From positions 160,215-224,214 of the forward strand of contig NZ_LNYU01000009.1 of the NCBI RefSeq assembly GCF_001468135.1: a stretch of 64,000 nucleotides of DNA, in the 5' to 3' direction. The stretch is from Legionella santicrucis (lineage in GTDB: Bacteria > Pseudomonadota > Gammaproteobacteria > Legionellales > Legionellaceae). Positions within the stretch are counted from its first letter, which is position 1; each line of letters begins with the position of its first letter. Below, one piece after another: positions 18,953 through 28,779 of this stretch. Below the pieces are notes generated by a model. It was not told the origin of the DNA. It saw nothing but the letters and a program-made list of their open reading frames with translations, and ran no database searches. The position numbers and the translations under genes are program-made.

Positions 18953-19339
18953 TTATTTTTTGAATAATTTTAATACAATTGAGCGCATACGAGTAATTTC
19001 AGAAGGATTAAATTCTTTATATATTTCACTGCCTATATTGAGGCATACAGTGACATTGTCACCAAGCCCTTTAAGTAAATCCACCCCAGATAACTTGAGT
19101 AGCTTAATTTCTTCAGCTATTTCAGAAGCCCACGAATTAAGATAACTTATTTCAGTAAACACGGGCAAAAAAATCTGACCATTTTCTTGCAAAAATAGCA
19201 CTTTTGGTTCGTTTTCAGTGCCTTGTTCAATTGGAATGATAAAGTTAGCTTTAATAAACTCAAGATAAGCCTTATTCGCCTCCTTCGTATTTCCTGCTGA
19301 AAGAAGAGCCTCTTTTATTGCAAGATTAAGAGCATTCAT
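18953..19339 (-). CDS. SseB-like domain protein
   Basis: A 128-aa soluble protein resembling the SseB N-terminal domain: two N-terminal helices (LNLAIKEALLSAG, NKAYLEFIKANFIIPIE), a strand pair with the segments VLFLQENGQIFLPVFTEI and YLNSWASE, and a repeated small-residue ending GDNVTVCLNIGSEIYKE. SseB-domain proteins in enteric bacteria include sulfur-transfer or chaperone-like proteins; the role here is unknown. It is convergent with the letE-like gene. Similarity is by pattern only. Confidence 0.6.
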   Translation of the reverse strand: MNALNLAIKEALLSAGNTKEANKAYLEFIKANFIIPIEQGTENEPKVLFLQENGQIFLPVFTEISYLNSWASEIAEEIKLLKLSGVDLLKGLGDNVTVCLNIGSEIYKEFNPSEITRMRSIVLKLFKK

Positions 19340-19692
19340 TTTAAGCCTTAAAAAAAATTAAATAAGCACTATTATTATAACCTTATTCTTTATGTAGCGT
19401 AACACTTAGTATATAACTAGATAGTAGGAAGGGGTTCCTACAAAAGAAATCAAACCATGTGTTGAAATAAATGACAACAACAGTATAATGTGATCCTTGC
19501 TTTGCAAATTTTTTGCTCATTTTTGTATAAATATTGGGGCTTATTGATATTTATACTACAGTCGATGTTTTCAGCATTAGTAGAAAATATAAATGGCCCT
19601 GGTACGGGGCTTTGCTTTTTGATATACCAATGCGGTTAGTAACCCTTCGATGAAACAAAGCGAATTAGAATTTTTATTAAAATAGAGAATTT
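19340..19692. other. Intergenic region with two hairpins
   Basis: About 353 bp. GTAGGAA (19424-19430) and TTCCTAC (19435-19441) form a short stem. A second stem, GCCC with GGGC near 19593-19607, is followed by a T-rich stretch (TTTGCTTTTT), which could be a terminator or attenuator in the leader of the MFS gene. No gene seen. Confidence 0.4.
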
Positions 19693-20988
19693 ATGAACAA
19701 AATGCATGAATCTAGAGTAGAAATTTATAACCGTAAGAGTTATCTAGGATTTGCTTGGTTAGTTTGGGGATTAGCTGCTGCTTTTTATTTCTCAGATTAT
19801 ATGGCTCGTGTGGCCCCTGGGGTAATGCACCGATACTTGCAAATTGATTTTGGAATTAATGAAGCAGGTTTCGGCATATTAACTGCTTCGTTTTATGTGC
19901 CCTATATTTTGATGCAAATCCCTGTAGGACTTACTGTAGATCGTTTAAGTATCCGTTGGTTACTTACTGTGATGTCCTTAGTCACTGCTTTTGGTTGCTG
20001 TGTTTTTGGTTTAGCAGGAAGCCTATTTATGGGCTCAATTGGTAGAATGCTTATAGGTTTTAGTGCTGCGTTTGCTTTTGTATGTTCGCTGCGATTGGCT
20101 ACATCTTGGTTTCCTCCGACAATGCTAGGTTTACTAGCCGGTTTAACCCAAGCATTAGGAATGTTAGGTGCTGCAGCAGGAGAAGCCCCTGTTTCCTTTT
20201 TAGTGAGTAACGTAGGATGGCGTCATAGCATGCTGATTATTGCCTTCCTATTTATTGCTCTTGCTGCCTTGCTCTATCAATTTGTACAAGATAAACCAGG
20301 GGAGCATCGAAGTGAGGTGCGTTCTACAAATCAATTAAGTATCTTGCAGAGTTTAAAAATCGTATTATCTTGCAGACAAACTTGGTATAACGCGCTCTAT
20401 GCAGGATTTTTATTTGGTCCAACAGCTGTTATTGGTGAGGCAATTGGCCCTGCTTATTTGCAATTTGGTAGAGGATTGGGTATGCATGCAGCTGCTTTCG
20501 CTACAGGATTAATTTTTATAGGCTGGGGAATTAGTGGTCCTTTATCAGGCTGGCTCTCCGATAAAATAGGACGTCGCAAGCCACTTATGATTCTTTCAGC
20601 GATATTCGGTATCATTTTCACAAGTTTATATGTATATAGTCCAACTTTAAGTCAAAATTCAGCTTATTTACTGTTCTTTGCTTTTGGTGTTACTAACACA
20701 GGTGTTGCGATTGCGTATGCGGTTTCTACTGAAATACATGATAGAAATGTTATTGGAACTTCAATCGCATTTACCAATATGATTTCAATATTTGTTGGTG
20801 CTTTATTACAACCTTTAGTCGGACGTTTAGTGGATATGGTGTCAGGGGCTCGTGCTTATAATGTTGAGACTCTGTTATTGTCAGATTTTCAGGCGGGTTT
20901 GAAAATATTGCCATTTTGTTCTTTGATTGCATTAATACTGGCTTTTATGGTTAAGGAAACTTATTGTAAATCAATAAAACATACTTAA
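19693..20988 (+). CDS. MFS transporter
   Basis: A 431-aa inner-membrane permease of the major facilitator superfamily with about 12 hydrophobic segments. Loop 2-3 carries the MFS signature in PVGLTVDRLSIRW, its second-half counterpart GPLSGWLSDKIGRRKPLM is near residue 285, and the first half contains the conserved IGRMLIGFSAAFAF. Substrate cannot be told from sequence; Legionella has several such transporters serving amino acids, nucleosides or siderophores. It stands alone behind a leader with possible attenuator structure. Confidence 0.9.
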   Translation: MNKMHESRVEIYNRKSYLGFAWLVWGLAAAFYFSDYMARVAPGVMHRYLQIDFGINEAGFGILTASFYVPYILMQIPVGLTVDRLSIRWLLTVMSLVTAFGCCVFGLAGSLFMGSIGRMLIGFSAAFAFVCSLRLATSWFPPTMLGLLAGLTQALGMLGAAAGEAPVSFLVSNVGWRHSMLIIAFLFIALAALLYQFVQDKPGEHRSEVRSTNQLSILQSLKIVLSCRQTWYNALYAGFLFGPTAVIGEAIGPAYLQFGRGLGMHAAAFATGLIFIGWGISGPLSGWLSDKIGRRKPLMILSAIFGIIFTSLYVYSPTLSQNSAYLLFFAFGVTNTGVAIAYAVSTEIHDRNVIGTSIAFTNMISIFVGALLQPLVGRLVDMVSGARAYNVETLLLSDFQAGLKILPFCSLIALILAFMVKETYCKSIKHT

Positions 20989-21116
20989 TCTTGTTTATTC
21001 ATTGCCGCAAAATTACTAGGACTGTTTTTTTATAACCGTATCGCACTCCTATGTTATTTGCTGTTATACTTCGTACTGCAGTTTTGTTGTAGCGAATTAA
21101 TAACATGGAGAACAGA

Positions 21117-22589
21117 ATGAAAAAATTTGCAGGATTAGTGATTATCCTGGCCGTTCTAATTCTAGGCGGATATTATGGCATGGGTGTTCTTACTGAAAAG
21201 TCCATTAGAAAGACTATTGAAGTAATCGATCAATCAAACGGTTTATATGCTGATATTGAACAATACCACAGAGGGTTGTTTGATTCTGAGGCTAAAATTA
21301 AATGGCGTTTACATATTCCTGAGCGTGTTGTAACCGATGCTAATGGACAAACCCAAACTCTTCCTGCTCAAGATTATAGAACAGAGATGCCATTAACAAT
21401 TCACCACGGTCCAGTTATTGTTGCTAATAGTCATATACGTTTTGGATTAGGATATGCAGAAGCAGTTTTCCCATTCCCACCACAATATAACGATCAGTTT
21501 AATGCACAATTCACACAAGACTCAATAAAACCACAATTGGATTTAAGTATATTTGTTAATTACCTTAATGAAAGCACTGTCGACTTTAAAGTTCCTACGT
21601 TTAAATTACTTGCAAAAGATGGTTCTGGTAATTTTGAATGGTTAGGGATGGATTCTAGTACAACCATGACTTCGGGAGTGACGAAAGTTAAGGGTAATGT
21701 TGTTTTAGATGGATTGAATGCAATTAAAGACGATACCAAAATTACTTTAAGCAAGGTGACTAGTGATTATGATTTGCACGAAACACCAGCCGGGTTGTAT
21801 TTGGGTGATGCAAATTTTAGTTTGCCAATTTTTGATGTTTTTGTGAAAGATCAAAAAATGTTTGAGATTAATGGTCTTGTCATCAAATCAGATAGCGATA
21901 TTGAGCAACACCTTTTTAATACGCATTTTAATGTTAGCTTAAAATCCATGTTAGCCAACGGTCAAAATTATGGTCCAGGAGATTTAGAAGTTGCATTAAG
22001 AAATCTTGATGCTGATGTATTAGCTAAAATCAATGCGCAAACACGGGCTATGCAAAATGGTGATGAGGTGCAACGCCAACAAGCAATGCTCGCTTTGTTA
22101 CCTGAATTACCGAAATTATTTAGTAAGGGTGCGGAGTTTGAAATATCTCAACTCAGCTTCAAAATTCCTCAAGGACAGATTGAAGGAAACCTTTATATTA
22201 CTTTGCCTAAAGGAGAGAATTCTAATCCTTTTGAATTAATGCAAAAAGTTCAAGGTAAAGCTAAATTACAAGTTCCTGCTGAAGCAGTAAAAGAAATTAT
22301 GAAACAGTCAATAATACAGCAGCTAGCTAAAGAGCCTGATTTACAACAAGCCTTAGTGCAACAATTACAGGCGAATCAAAGTGCTAATCAAACTGCAGGC
22401 AAAACCAATCAGCCAGCACTAACTCCTGAACAACTAGCTGATATGCAGACTGAAAAACAATTAAATGCATTACAGCAATCTGGTTTAATTATTGTTCAAG
22501 GTACAGATTACATCATCGAAGTCTCTTTAGAGCAGGGTAAATTTATAATTAATGGCAAGCCTTATGATCCTTCAATGATGAAGTTCTAG
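21117..22589 (+). CDS. DUF945 (YdgA-like) family protein
   Basis: A 490-aa protein with one N-terminal membrane anchor or uncleaved signal (FAGLVIILAVLILGGYYGMG) followed by a periplasmic domain. The early EQYHRGLFDSEAKIKW segment is diagnostic of the DUF945/YdgA family; its function is unknown. A Gln-rich region occupies about 395-445. ATG 21117 is preferred over 21105 because GGAG at 21107-21110 sits six bases before it. An 8-bp hairpin follows the stop. Confidence 0.85.
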   Translation: MKKFAGLVIILAVLILGGYYGMGVLTEKSIRKTIEVIDQSNGLYADIEQYHRGLFDSEAKIKWRLHIPERVVTDANGQTQTLPAQDYRTEMPLTIHHGPVIVANSHIRFGLGYAEAVFPFPPQYNDQFNAQFTQDSIKPQLDLSIFVNYLNESTVDFKVPTFKLLAKDGSGNFEWLGMDSSTTMTSGVTKVKGNVVLDGLNAIKDDTKITLSKVTSDYDLHETPAGLYLGDANFSLPIFDVFVKDQKMFEINGLVIKSDSDIEQHLFNTHFNVSLKSMLANGQNYGPGDLEVALRNLDADVLAKINAQTRAMQNGDEVQRQQAMLALLPELPKLFSKGAEFEISQLSFKIPQGQIEGNLYITLPKGENSNPFELMQKVQGKAKLQVPAEAVKEIMKQSIIQQLAKEPDLQQALVQQLQANQSANQTAGKTNQPALTPEQLADMQTEKQLNALQQSGLIIVQGTDYIIEVSLEQGKFIINGKPYDPSMMKF

Positions 22590-22602
22590 AGGAAAAATTT
22601 TA

Positions 22603-22632
22603 AGGTGTAGTTTGCAAAAGCGGTCTACACCT
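22603..22632 (+). terminator. Hairpin after the DUF945 gene
   Basis: AGGTGTAG (22603-22610) pairs with CTACACCT (22625-22632); a CTTTTT tract follows about ten bases later. Probable terminator of weak type. Confidence 0.5.
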
Positions 22633-22759
22633 AATTAGAACTTTTTGAACTTGTAATGAATATTGATTATTGATTTTTAATGCGGATTTGTTAGTTGGCC
22701 CTTGTTTCAAGTGGCTTGATTCGGTAATATACTTTTTTTAAAAAGAGGAGCTAATAATA

Positions 22760-23041
22760 ATGACAACAATCAGTAATGAAGTAGTGGATAACACCGCTTC
22801 TCTGGCTGAAAGCGTAACTCTTTCAGTGCAAAAATACTTTTCAGAACTTAAAGGAACTGATCCTGTTGACTTATACCAGTTTGTACTCGAAGAAATTGAG
22901 ACCCCGTTATTTCGTGCCGTTATGGAGCATTGCAAGTATAATCAATCTAGAGCTGCAATAATGCTAGGTATTAGTCGAGGAACATTGAGAACTAAATTGC
23001 GCCGTTATTTTGATGATAAGTATGTAGGCACACGTGATTAG
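22760..23041 (+). CDS. fis: Fis-family nucleoid-associated regulator
   Basis: Fis is a dimeric DNA-bending protein controlling growth-phase genes; Legionella carries several paralogs that also repress effector genes. The 93-aa protein ends in the Fis helix-turn-helix (CKYNQSRAAIMLGISRGTLR, then TKLRRYF), which is nearly canonical. The N-terminal region DLYQFVLEEIETPLFRAVM forms the dimer core. AGAGGAG precedes the ATG. A strong intrinsic terminator follows directly. Which Legionella Fis this is (probably Fis1 by synteny with the letE-like gene) is inference. Confidence 0.95.
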   Translation: MTTISNEVVDNTASLAESVTLSVQKYFSELKGTDPVDLYQFVLEEIETPLFRAVMEHCKYNQSRAAIMLGISRGTLRTKLRRYFDDKYVGTRD

Positions 23042-23053
23042 TTTAAATTTCAT

Positions 23054-23078
23054 AAGGAGCTAATAAGCTCCTTTTTTT
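23054..23078 (+). terminator. Intrinsic terminator of fis
   Basis: AAGGAGCT (23054-23061), loop AATA, AGCTCCTT (23066-23073), then a run of seven T. Textbook rho-independent terminator directly after the stop codon. Confidence 0.92.
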
Positions 23079-23504
23079 AATCCATAGTATTTGTGTTAAG
23101 TGAAGGCGTTCACTTAGCAAATTAAGCATGCACAAACTTTACAGATCCTAAAGAACACCAATTATTCCAGAAACCACAACTTCTTACCGTTTTTAAACCT
23201 TCTGCTTTAACGGTGGGTGCTGTTTTTCAAAAACCTAGGGTTGGTGTGGTGATGCCGAAGCTTAATCTCATTTATGTTGTCTATATTAACGTGAGTTTCG
23301 TATAAGAACACGTGGTTTTACTTCAAATCGTTCGAGATGAAAATTGGATCCAAATAGTTTTTTTAGCCTAAACAGACGTTAAGTAACTGTATAAATACAG
23401 CAGAAAATGTAATGAGAATTATGTATTTATTTTGTAGCCATTTTTCAAAGAGGATGGGACGCCAAGGAGGTTTGTAGCCTGTTTCCCAGGCTACAGGCTA
23501 TGCT
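23079..23504. other. Intergenic region between fis and prs
   Basis: About 426 bp between convergent genes. It contains an 8-bp hairpin TAAGTGAA/TTCACTTA (23097-23116), a palindrome CTGTATAAATACAG (23387-23400), and the hairpin GTAGCCTG/CAGGCTAC (23474-23494) that probably ends the prs transcript. No supported coding sequence; an unannotated small RNA cannot be excluded. Confidence 0.45.
23474..23494 (-). terminator. Hairpin downstream of prs
   Basis: GTAGCCTG (23474-23481), five-base loop, CAGGCTAC (23487-23494), just after the prs stop on the minus strand. No strong T-run follows in that direction. Confidence 0.5.
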
Positions 23505-24452
23505 TTATTCAGCAAACATAGAACTTACGGATTCTTCTATATTGACCCGTTTAATGGCTTGTGCAAGCATTTCGGATAAACTAACAACACGAATTTTTTC
23601 GCATTTACGTGCCTCAGCTGATAAAGGGATGGTATCAGTTACTACTATTTCATCAAGACAAGAGTTTTTAATATTATTTATTGCATGCCCAGATAATACA
23701 GGATGAGTAATATATGCTCTTACACTATGGGCGCCATTTTTTTTGAGCTCATGAGCGGCTGAGCAAAGAGTACCAGCAGTATCTACAATATCATCAACAA
23801 TAATGCAGCTTTTATTAGTAGGATCACCAATAATATGCATTACTTCAGATTTATTAGGGCCGCTACGCCGCTTATCAATAATGCATAATTCCGCATGATC
23901 AAGTCGCTTCGCTACAGCTCTAGCTCTAACAACCCCACCTACATCGGGGGAAATTATCATTATGTTTTTTAAATTTTGCTTTGTGATGTCGTCAAGAAGT
24001 ATGGGCGTGGCATAGACGTTATCAACGGGCATATAGAAAAAGCCCTGGATTTGATCCGCATGTAAGTCAACTGTAAGAACTCGGCAAATCCCTACGGATG
24101 CCATCATGTCAGCAACAACCTTTGCTGTAATAGGGACACGAGCGGATCGAACACGTCTATCTTGTCGAGCATAGCCAAAATAAGGAACTACCGCTGTAAT
24201 ACGAGCAGCAGATGATCTTCTTAATGCATCTGCCATAGTTAATAGTTCCATTAAATTATTATTTGACGGGGCGCAAGTGGATTGAATTATAAAAACATCT
24301 TTGCCACGGACATTTTCTAAAATTTCAATCATGGTTTCTCCATCACTAAAAGTACCAACTGTAGCTTGACCAATAGGTATTTTTAAATGAGAAGAAATTT
24401 GTTGTGCTAACTCCGGATTCGCATTTCCGGAAAAAATCATCATTGTGGACAT
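23505..24452 (-). CDS. prs: Ribose-phosphate pyrophosphokinase
   Basis: Prs makes PRPP from ribose 5-phosphate and ATP for nucleotide, His and Trp synthesis. The 315-aa length is exact for the family. Signatures are [11 protein letters not shown] at the N-terminus, [24 protein letters not shown], the metal-site [12 protein letters not shown], and the PRPP loop [13 protein letters not shown]. tRNA-Gln lies about 150 bp upstream on the same strand, and lolB beyond it. In many gammaproteobacteria ispE lies between lolB and prs; it is absent here. Confidence 0.98.
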   Translation of the reverse strand: MSTMMIFSGNANPELAQQISSHLKIPIGQATVGTFSDGETMIEILENVRGKDVFIIQSTCAPSNNNLMELLTMADALRRSSAARITAVVPYFGYARQDRRVRSARVPITAKVVADMMASVGICRVLTVDLHADQIQGFFYMPVDNVYATPILLDDITKQNLKNIMIISPDVGGVVRARAVAKRLDHAELCIIDKRRSGPNKSEVMHIIGDPTNKSCIIVDDIVDTAGTLCSAAHELKKNGAHSVRAYITHPVLSGHAINNIKNSCLDEIVVTDTIPLSAEARKCEKIRVVSLSEMLAQAIKRVNIEESVSSMFAE

Positions 24453-24600
24453 GTGTATAAAGCCTTCGATCTAGGTTAATCATTTAACTTAAACACATAG
24501 CAGAAGACAGCCAAAAAGATATTATTATTATTTGAGCATTACAAGAACGCATCCTTCCAGGTTATCTTCTGCTGTCTGTTTACTTGAATCAACAAGAAAG

Positions 24601-24675
24601 TGGCAGGGGTGCTAGGATTCGAACCTAGGTATGCAGGGATCAAAACCCTGTGCCTTACCGCTTGGCGACACCCCT
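24601..24675 (-). tRNA. tRNA-Gln (anticodon UUG)
   Basis: Read on the minus strand, a full cloverleaf of 75 nt is visible: acceptor AGGGGTG pairing with CACCCCT, a 3-bp D stem GCC/GGC, anticodon stem CAGGG/CCCTG around loop TTTTGAT (anticodon TTG, Gln), variable loop CATAC, T stem CTAGG/CCTAG around TTCGAAT, discriminator G, and an encoded CCA. It lies between lolB and prs, a conserved gammaproteobacterial position. Confidence 0.97.
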
Positions 24676-24840
24676 AAAATTTGTAGATTCTTAAATACTC
24701 CGTGCATTAACTACGTTCATCCCTACAAATGTGTTGCGTATTTTGCAGTGGTTTTTGAAACATGTCAACTTTGAAAGCAATAATTTTTTGTATTTTTTAA
24801 ATAAACTAGGAATTGACATTAAAGCAAGAATAACATATAG

Positions 24841-24864
24841 GATGAGCCTTTGATAGGGCTCATC
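24841..24864 (-). terminator. Hairpin downstream of lolB
   Basis: GATGAGCC (24841-24848) pairs with GGCTCATC (24857-24864) around an 8-nt loop, about 20 bp after the lolB stop on the minus strand. It may separate lolB from the tRNA. Confidence 0.5.
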
Positions 24865-24885
24865 AAGCAGATATTGCTGGAAAAT

Positions 24886-25485
24886 TTATACAGTCCAATT
24901 TTGAATGACCATTTTAACCATTACCCCATTTCCTTGTAGATGAATCATACTTGGAAGATCAGTGCCTTTGACGGAGGTGTATTTAGCGAAATTAATTGTA
25001 TATCCACTTTGTTTTAATTGGGTTAAATGGTTATATTGATCTCGATGTTCTGCTGCAACTGAACCAGGAGCAGGTAATCCTCTTACCCAATAATAAAGAT
25101 TGTTTACAGGTAATCTAATCCCAGTTTGTTGGGCAAGTAGCTCGTCAGCATTGTGAGATGTAATTTTTTTTGGCCCATCTTGGAAGGTAACTGTATTCCC
25201 TTTTTTGTCGATGAGTACTGTTCCGCCTCCTAAAGGACCCATTAAACGAATTTGATAGGTATTAGGGCCATTTTGCACCCAGTTCATAGTAGCTGACCAT
25301 CCCTTAGATTTGCTTTTAGCGGCCATTGCACCACGAATTTCCCACGATGAAATTGTTTCGGTTTTTTCTTTACGTTGTTCTACGGGTATGACTTTATTTT
25401 CAGGCAATTCGGCTGCTGGTCGAGGAGGGGCACAAGCGGTTAAAAGACAAACAGGAATGATTGCTAGCTTTATTAAATTATTCAT
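24886..25485 (-). CDS. lolB: Outer-membrane lipoprotein receptor LolB
   Basis: LolB receives lipoproteins from LolA and inserts them in the outer membrane. The 199-aa precursor has a lipoprotein signal peptide ending in LLTAC (lipidated Cys about 18), followed by a disordered linker and the beta-barrel domain with SSWEIRGAMAAKS, the GWSATMNWVQ strand, IRLMGPLGGGTV, and YYWVRGLPAPG, all typical of LolB. The chromosomal context (lolB, tRNA-Gln, prs) supports it. Confidence 0.93.
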   Translation of the reverse strand: MNNLIKLAIIPVCLLTACAPPRPAAELPENKVIPVEQRKEKTETISSWEIRGAMAAKSKSKGWSATMNWVQNGPNTYQIRLMGPLGGGTVLIDKKGNTVTFQDGPKKITSHNADELLAQQTGIRLPVNNLYYWVRGLPAPGSVAAEHRDQYNHLTQLKQSGYTINFAKYTSVKGTDLPSMIHLQGNGVMVKMVIQNWTV

Positions 25486-25566
25486 TGATCACCTCAAGTC
25501 CTTTTTTGTAGTTTTTCAATTAACAATACGCTAGACTGTTGTGATATGCAATTAGTCTTAACCATA

Positions 25567-26070
25567 ATGAAATTAAAAGCAATTTATCCTGGCACATTTG
25601 ATCCTGTTACTAATGGACATGTTGATATTATCAGTCGAGCAGCTAAAATTTTCCCTGAAATTGTTGTGGGTGTAGCAAGCAATAAGGCAAAACGTCCCTT
25701 TTTACCCATGGAGACAAGAATCAATCTGCTGCAAGAGTCTCTGGCACATTTACCAGGAGTTTCCGTTCTAGGTTTTGAGAACTTATTAATTGATTTTGTA
25801 TTAGAGCAAAACGCGGGGATTATTTTGCGAGGTTTAAGAGCGGTATCTGATTTTGAATATGAATTTCAATTGGCTGGAATGAATAGAAAATTATCAAAAA
25901 AAATAGAAACTATCTTTTTAACCCCATCAGAAAATTTAATGTTTATTTCTTCTACTTTGGTGCGAGAAATCGCATTTTTAGATGGAGATATTTCTCAGTT
26001 TGTTCCTTCTTGTGTTGTTAGAGAGTTAAAAAAGAGACAAAATGAAAATCAAACTACGAAAAATTCATAA
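25567..26070 (+). CDS. coaD: Phosphopantetheine adenylyltransferase
   Basis: CoaD adenylylates 4'-phosphopantetheine, the penultimate CoA step. ATG 25567 gives the standard start [18 protein letters not shown] (nucleotide-binding TNGH) and about 167 aa; the frame extends to an ATG at 25546 without family support. Other motifs are [21 protein letters not shown] and the ISSTLVREI near the C-terminus. The ggt start codon lies inside its last 29 bases in another frame. With panB and panC it gives two CoA pathway loci in the window. Confidence 0.96.
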   Translation: MKLKAIYPGTFDPVTNGHVDIISRAAKIFPEIVVGVASNKAKRPFLPMETRINLLQESLAHLPGVSVLGFENLLIDFVLEQNAGIILRGLRAVSDFEYEFQLAGMNRKLSKKIETIFLTPSENLMFISSTLVREIAFLDGDISQFVPSCVVRELKKRQNENQTTKNS

Positions 26071-27799
26071 GAGTATTTGCCTTGTACTTTGCGCTAATTT
26101 ATTTTATGCCAATACGAATAGTTTTGCAGAGCAATATAATGCAAAACCTCCTGGGTATGCGGTCGCAAGTGCTCATCCATTAGCTACCAATGCAGGGCTG
26201 GAAATTTTAGCTCATGGAGGGAATGCCTTTGACGCTGCGGTAGCTGTATCAGCAGTGTTGGGTGTTGTTGAACCTTATCATTCTGGTTTGGGTGGTGGAG
26301 GATTTTGGCTATTGCATCAAGAAGATCAACATAAAAATATTTTTATCGATGCTCGTGAAACAGCACCTATGGCTGCCAAACAGGATATGTATTTGGCACC
26401 AGATGGTAGTGTGGTACCGGGTTTATCGCTAAATGGGGGATTAGCAGCAGCAATTCCTGGAGAACCTGCCGCTTTAGCATATATTGCAAAAAATTATGGG
26501 CGATTACCTTTGGAGAAAACTCTTGCCCCTGCTATTAGATTGGCAGAAAACGGTTTTCCAGTGGATAAACAGCTTTATACTTTCTTGAAGAATGAAGATA
26601 GATTTAGGCAAATTAAAAAATACCCGGCTACTGCAGCAATTTTTCTAAAAGATGGGCGACCTTATTTAATCGGCGATCGCTTAGTACAAAAGGACTTGGC
26701 GAAGACATTAAAGTTAATTGCTAAAAAGGGAGAACAGGGTTTTTATACGGGGGAAGTAGCAGAAAAATTAGTCAAAGGTGTCAATGGTGCAGGCGGGATT
26801 TGGACCTTGGCTGATTTAGCTCAGTATCGGATTAAGGTAAGAGAACCTTTAATAGGAGCCTACCATAATATGCTTATTATCACGGCTCCCCCACCTTCAG
26901 CAGGCGGCATTGCTTTATTAACAATGCTGAATATATTGTCTCACTATCCTCTTGCTTCATTTTCTAAAGTGCAATGGATACATTATCTGGTCGAATCTAT
27001 GCGGCTTGCTTATTGGCAAAGGGAGCAATTTTTAGGAGATCCTGATTTTGTGAGTATGCCTGTAGAGAAGTTAATTTCTGCAGAAAATGGTAAGCAATTA
27101 AGTACCTTAATTTCCCCAGATAAAGCTACTGCAAGTTCGGTTTTACAAGGACAATCAAAAAAAACTACAACTAAATCCCCGGGCTCTACAAGTACAACAC
27201 ATATCTCGATTATTGACGCCGAAGGGAATCGTGTTGCCGCAACGATGACCATAAATTATATTTTTGGCTCTAGCGTTGTCGCTGAAGGAACTGGTGTTTT
27301 GTTGAATGATGAAATGGATGATTTTTCAAGCAAAGTCGGTGAAGAAAATGTTTTTGGTATTGTTGGGGCTGATAAAAACTCTATTGAACCTGGCAAAAGA
27401 CCCTTATCAAGCATGACGCCTACATTTCTCGAGTTACCGGGACGAGTTGCGATTTTAGGCACTCCAGGAGGTAGTCGTATCCCTACGATGATATTAATTG
27501 CATCTTTGGTGTTTAAAGATGCGTATGGCGCAATCAGTATGGTTTCTGCTATGCGTTTCCATCATCAGTATTTACCTGATATTTTGCAGTTTGAACCGGA
27601 TACATTTCCACCAACAATTCAAGAAGCTTTAACAGCAATGGGATATCGCCTGATGCCATTAGGACAATATTATGGTGATATGCAAGCAATTACGTGGGAT
27701 AAGCAAAGCAATGTATTAACTGCTACATCTGATCCACGAAATATAGGCTTGGCCGCATCAATTGTGAATCAACAAAGAGGATATGGGGTAGGGTATTAA
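26042..27799 (+). CDS. ggt: Gamma-glutamyltranspeptidase
   Basis: A periplasmic or secreted N-terminal-nucleophile hydrolase that cleaves glutathione and gamma-glutamyl compounds. The 585-aa precursor has a basic, hydrophobic signal ([22 protein letters not shown]) with a likely cleavage after SFA. Large-subunit motifs include [11 protein letters not shown] and [11 protein letters not shown]. Autocleavage occurs before Thr about 385 in [10 protein letters not shown], giving the nucleophile; [11 protein letters not shown] and [10 protein letters not shown] follow. The start overlaps coaD by 29 bp, so the two are likely cotranscribed. Confidence 0.94.
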   Translation: MKIKLRKIHKSICLVLCANLFYANTNSFAEQYNAKPPGYAVASAHPLATNAGLEILAHGGNAFDAAVAVSAVLGVVEPYHSGLGGGGFWLLHQEDQHKNIFIDARETAPMAAKQDMYLAPDGSVVPGLSLNGGLAAAIPGEPAALAYIAKNYGRLPLEKTLAPAIRLAENGFPVDKQLYTFLKNEDRFRQIKKYPATAAIFLKDGRPYLIGDRLVQKDLAKTLKLIAKKGEQGFYTGEVAEKLVKGVNGAGGIWTLADLAQYRIKVREPLIGAYHNMLIITAPPPSAGGIALLTMLNILSHYPLASFSKVQWIHYLVESMRLAYWQREQFLGDPDFVSMPVEKLISAENGKQLSTLISPDKATASSVLQGQSKKTTTKSPGSTSTTHISIIDAEGNRVAATMTINYIFGSSVVAEGTGVLLNDEMDDFSSKVGEENVFGIVGADKNSIEPGKRPLSSMTPTFLELPGRVAILGTPGGSRIPTMILIASLVFKDAYGAISMVSAMRFHHQYLPDILQFEPDTFPPTIQEALTAMGYRLMPLGQYYGDMQAITWDKQSNVLTATSDPRNIGLAASIVNQQRGYGVGY

Positions 27800-27909
27800 T
27801 GATATTTCAGGAGTCCTATTATTTCCAACAGCAAAGGGATGTTGCATCGAAGCGAAGAGCCTCTGGGTATGCGGGATAACTATGCCTTTTAACTTAATGG
27901 CAGTGCATA

Positions 27910-28650
27910 CTATAGTGTATTACTTTCTCCAACCAACTCTTTAATTGCAATGAAAGTTTGTTTAATCAACTCTTCTTTATTTCCTAAAGTAAATTGAGAA
28001 GCATCAATTGGTTTGCCTATATGAATTTCTGCTTTTTGCTTTAAATGAATATTAAAGCTTCGGGCGGGTAGAATATTATTTGCTCCACGGATTCCTATAG
28101 GAATAATTGTAGCTTTAGATTGAATCGCCGTAATAAAGCCTCCTTTTTTAAAATGGCCAAGTTGTCCATCTTTAGAGCGAGTGCCTTCAGGAGCAATCCA
28201 CATGACAACTCCACTTTCCATGAGCTGCTGGGCAAAAGCTAAATCCTTAATAGCCTGGTATTTATTTTTTCTGTCTATAAAAGGAAACTCTGCTGCTGCC
28301 ATTGCCTTACCCATTAAGGGAATTTTTGCGAGCTCTTTTTTTGAAAGCATCCGAATGGAGTGATTTGGAAAGGCCTTAAAAGCAAGTGGGATATCATAGG
28401 CGCTCGAATGATTACACATAATAATGGTCGCTTTTCCTGCTTGTGGCTGAATATTTAAGGGATTAATGACTTTATATTCAACTTGCACTTCATTTAATAA
28501 TTGATCAACCCAATGGTGTAGTGCCTTGTCAGTCCACGAGCGGTTTAAAGTACTAAGAAAATACTTAGAGATACAGCGAATACTAGTTACTGCCGTATAA
28601 AACATTAAAGCGCAAATAACCCAGGCAGTTCTAAATTGATTTATTTTCAT
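27910..28650 (-). CDS. 1-acyl-sn-glycerol-3-phosphate acyltransferase (PlsC family)
   Basis: An inner-membrane-associated acyltransferase that makes phosphatidic acid or acylates a related lipid. The 246-aa protein has an N-terminal hydrophobic segment, the catalytic HX4D motif NHSSAYD (His 81, Asp 86), a KKELAKIPLMGKAM segment, FIDR near 125, and the substrate motif APEGTRS at 153-159. Family membership is clear; whether it is the housekeeping plsC or a paralog cannot be decided here. Confidence 0.9.
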   Translation of the reverse strand: MKINQFRTAWVICALMFYTAVTSIRCISKYFLSTLNRSWTDKALHHWVDQLLNEVQVEYKVINPLNIQPQAGKATIIMCNHSSAYDIPLAFKAFPNHSIRMLSKKELAKIPLMGKAMAAAEFPFIDRKNKYQAIKDLAFAQQLMESGVVMWIAPEGTRSKDGQLGHFKKGGFITAIQSKATIIPIGIRGANNILPARSFNIHLKQKAEIHIGKPIDASQFTLGNKEELIKQTFIAIKELVGESNTL

Positions 28651-28779
28651 TATCGTTGGGATAAAGTAAGTTAGCGCTAATATAACGTAAGTTGAATGGA
28701 TTGCCCAGAACGTTTTTTAGTATTATAAAAAACCTACTCGACTATGGTGAATGAAGTCTAATTTTTCTTGTTAGAGTCC

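Noticed and set aside
19592..19625. Riboswitch in the MFS leader
   Set aside because: A short GC stem and T-rich tract are visible, but no known aptamer pattern could be recognised.
23387..23400. CTGTATAAATACAG palindrome resembling a LexA box
   Set aside because: The spacing between CTGT and ACAG is 6 instead of the usual 8, no DNA repair gene follows, and Legionella is not known for a classical LexA regulon.
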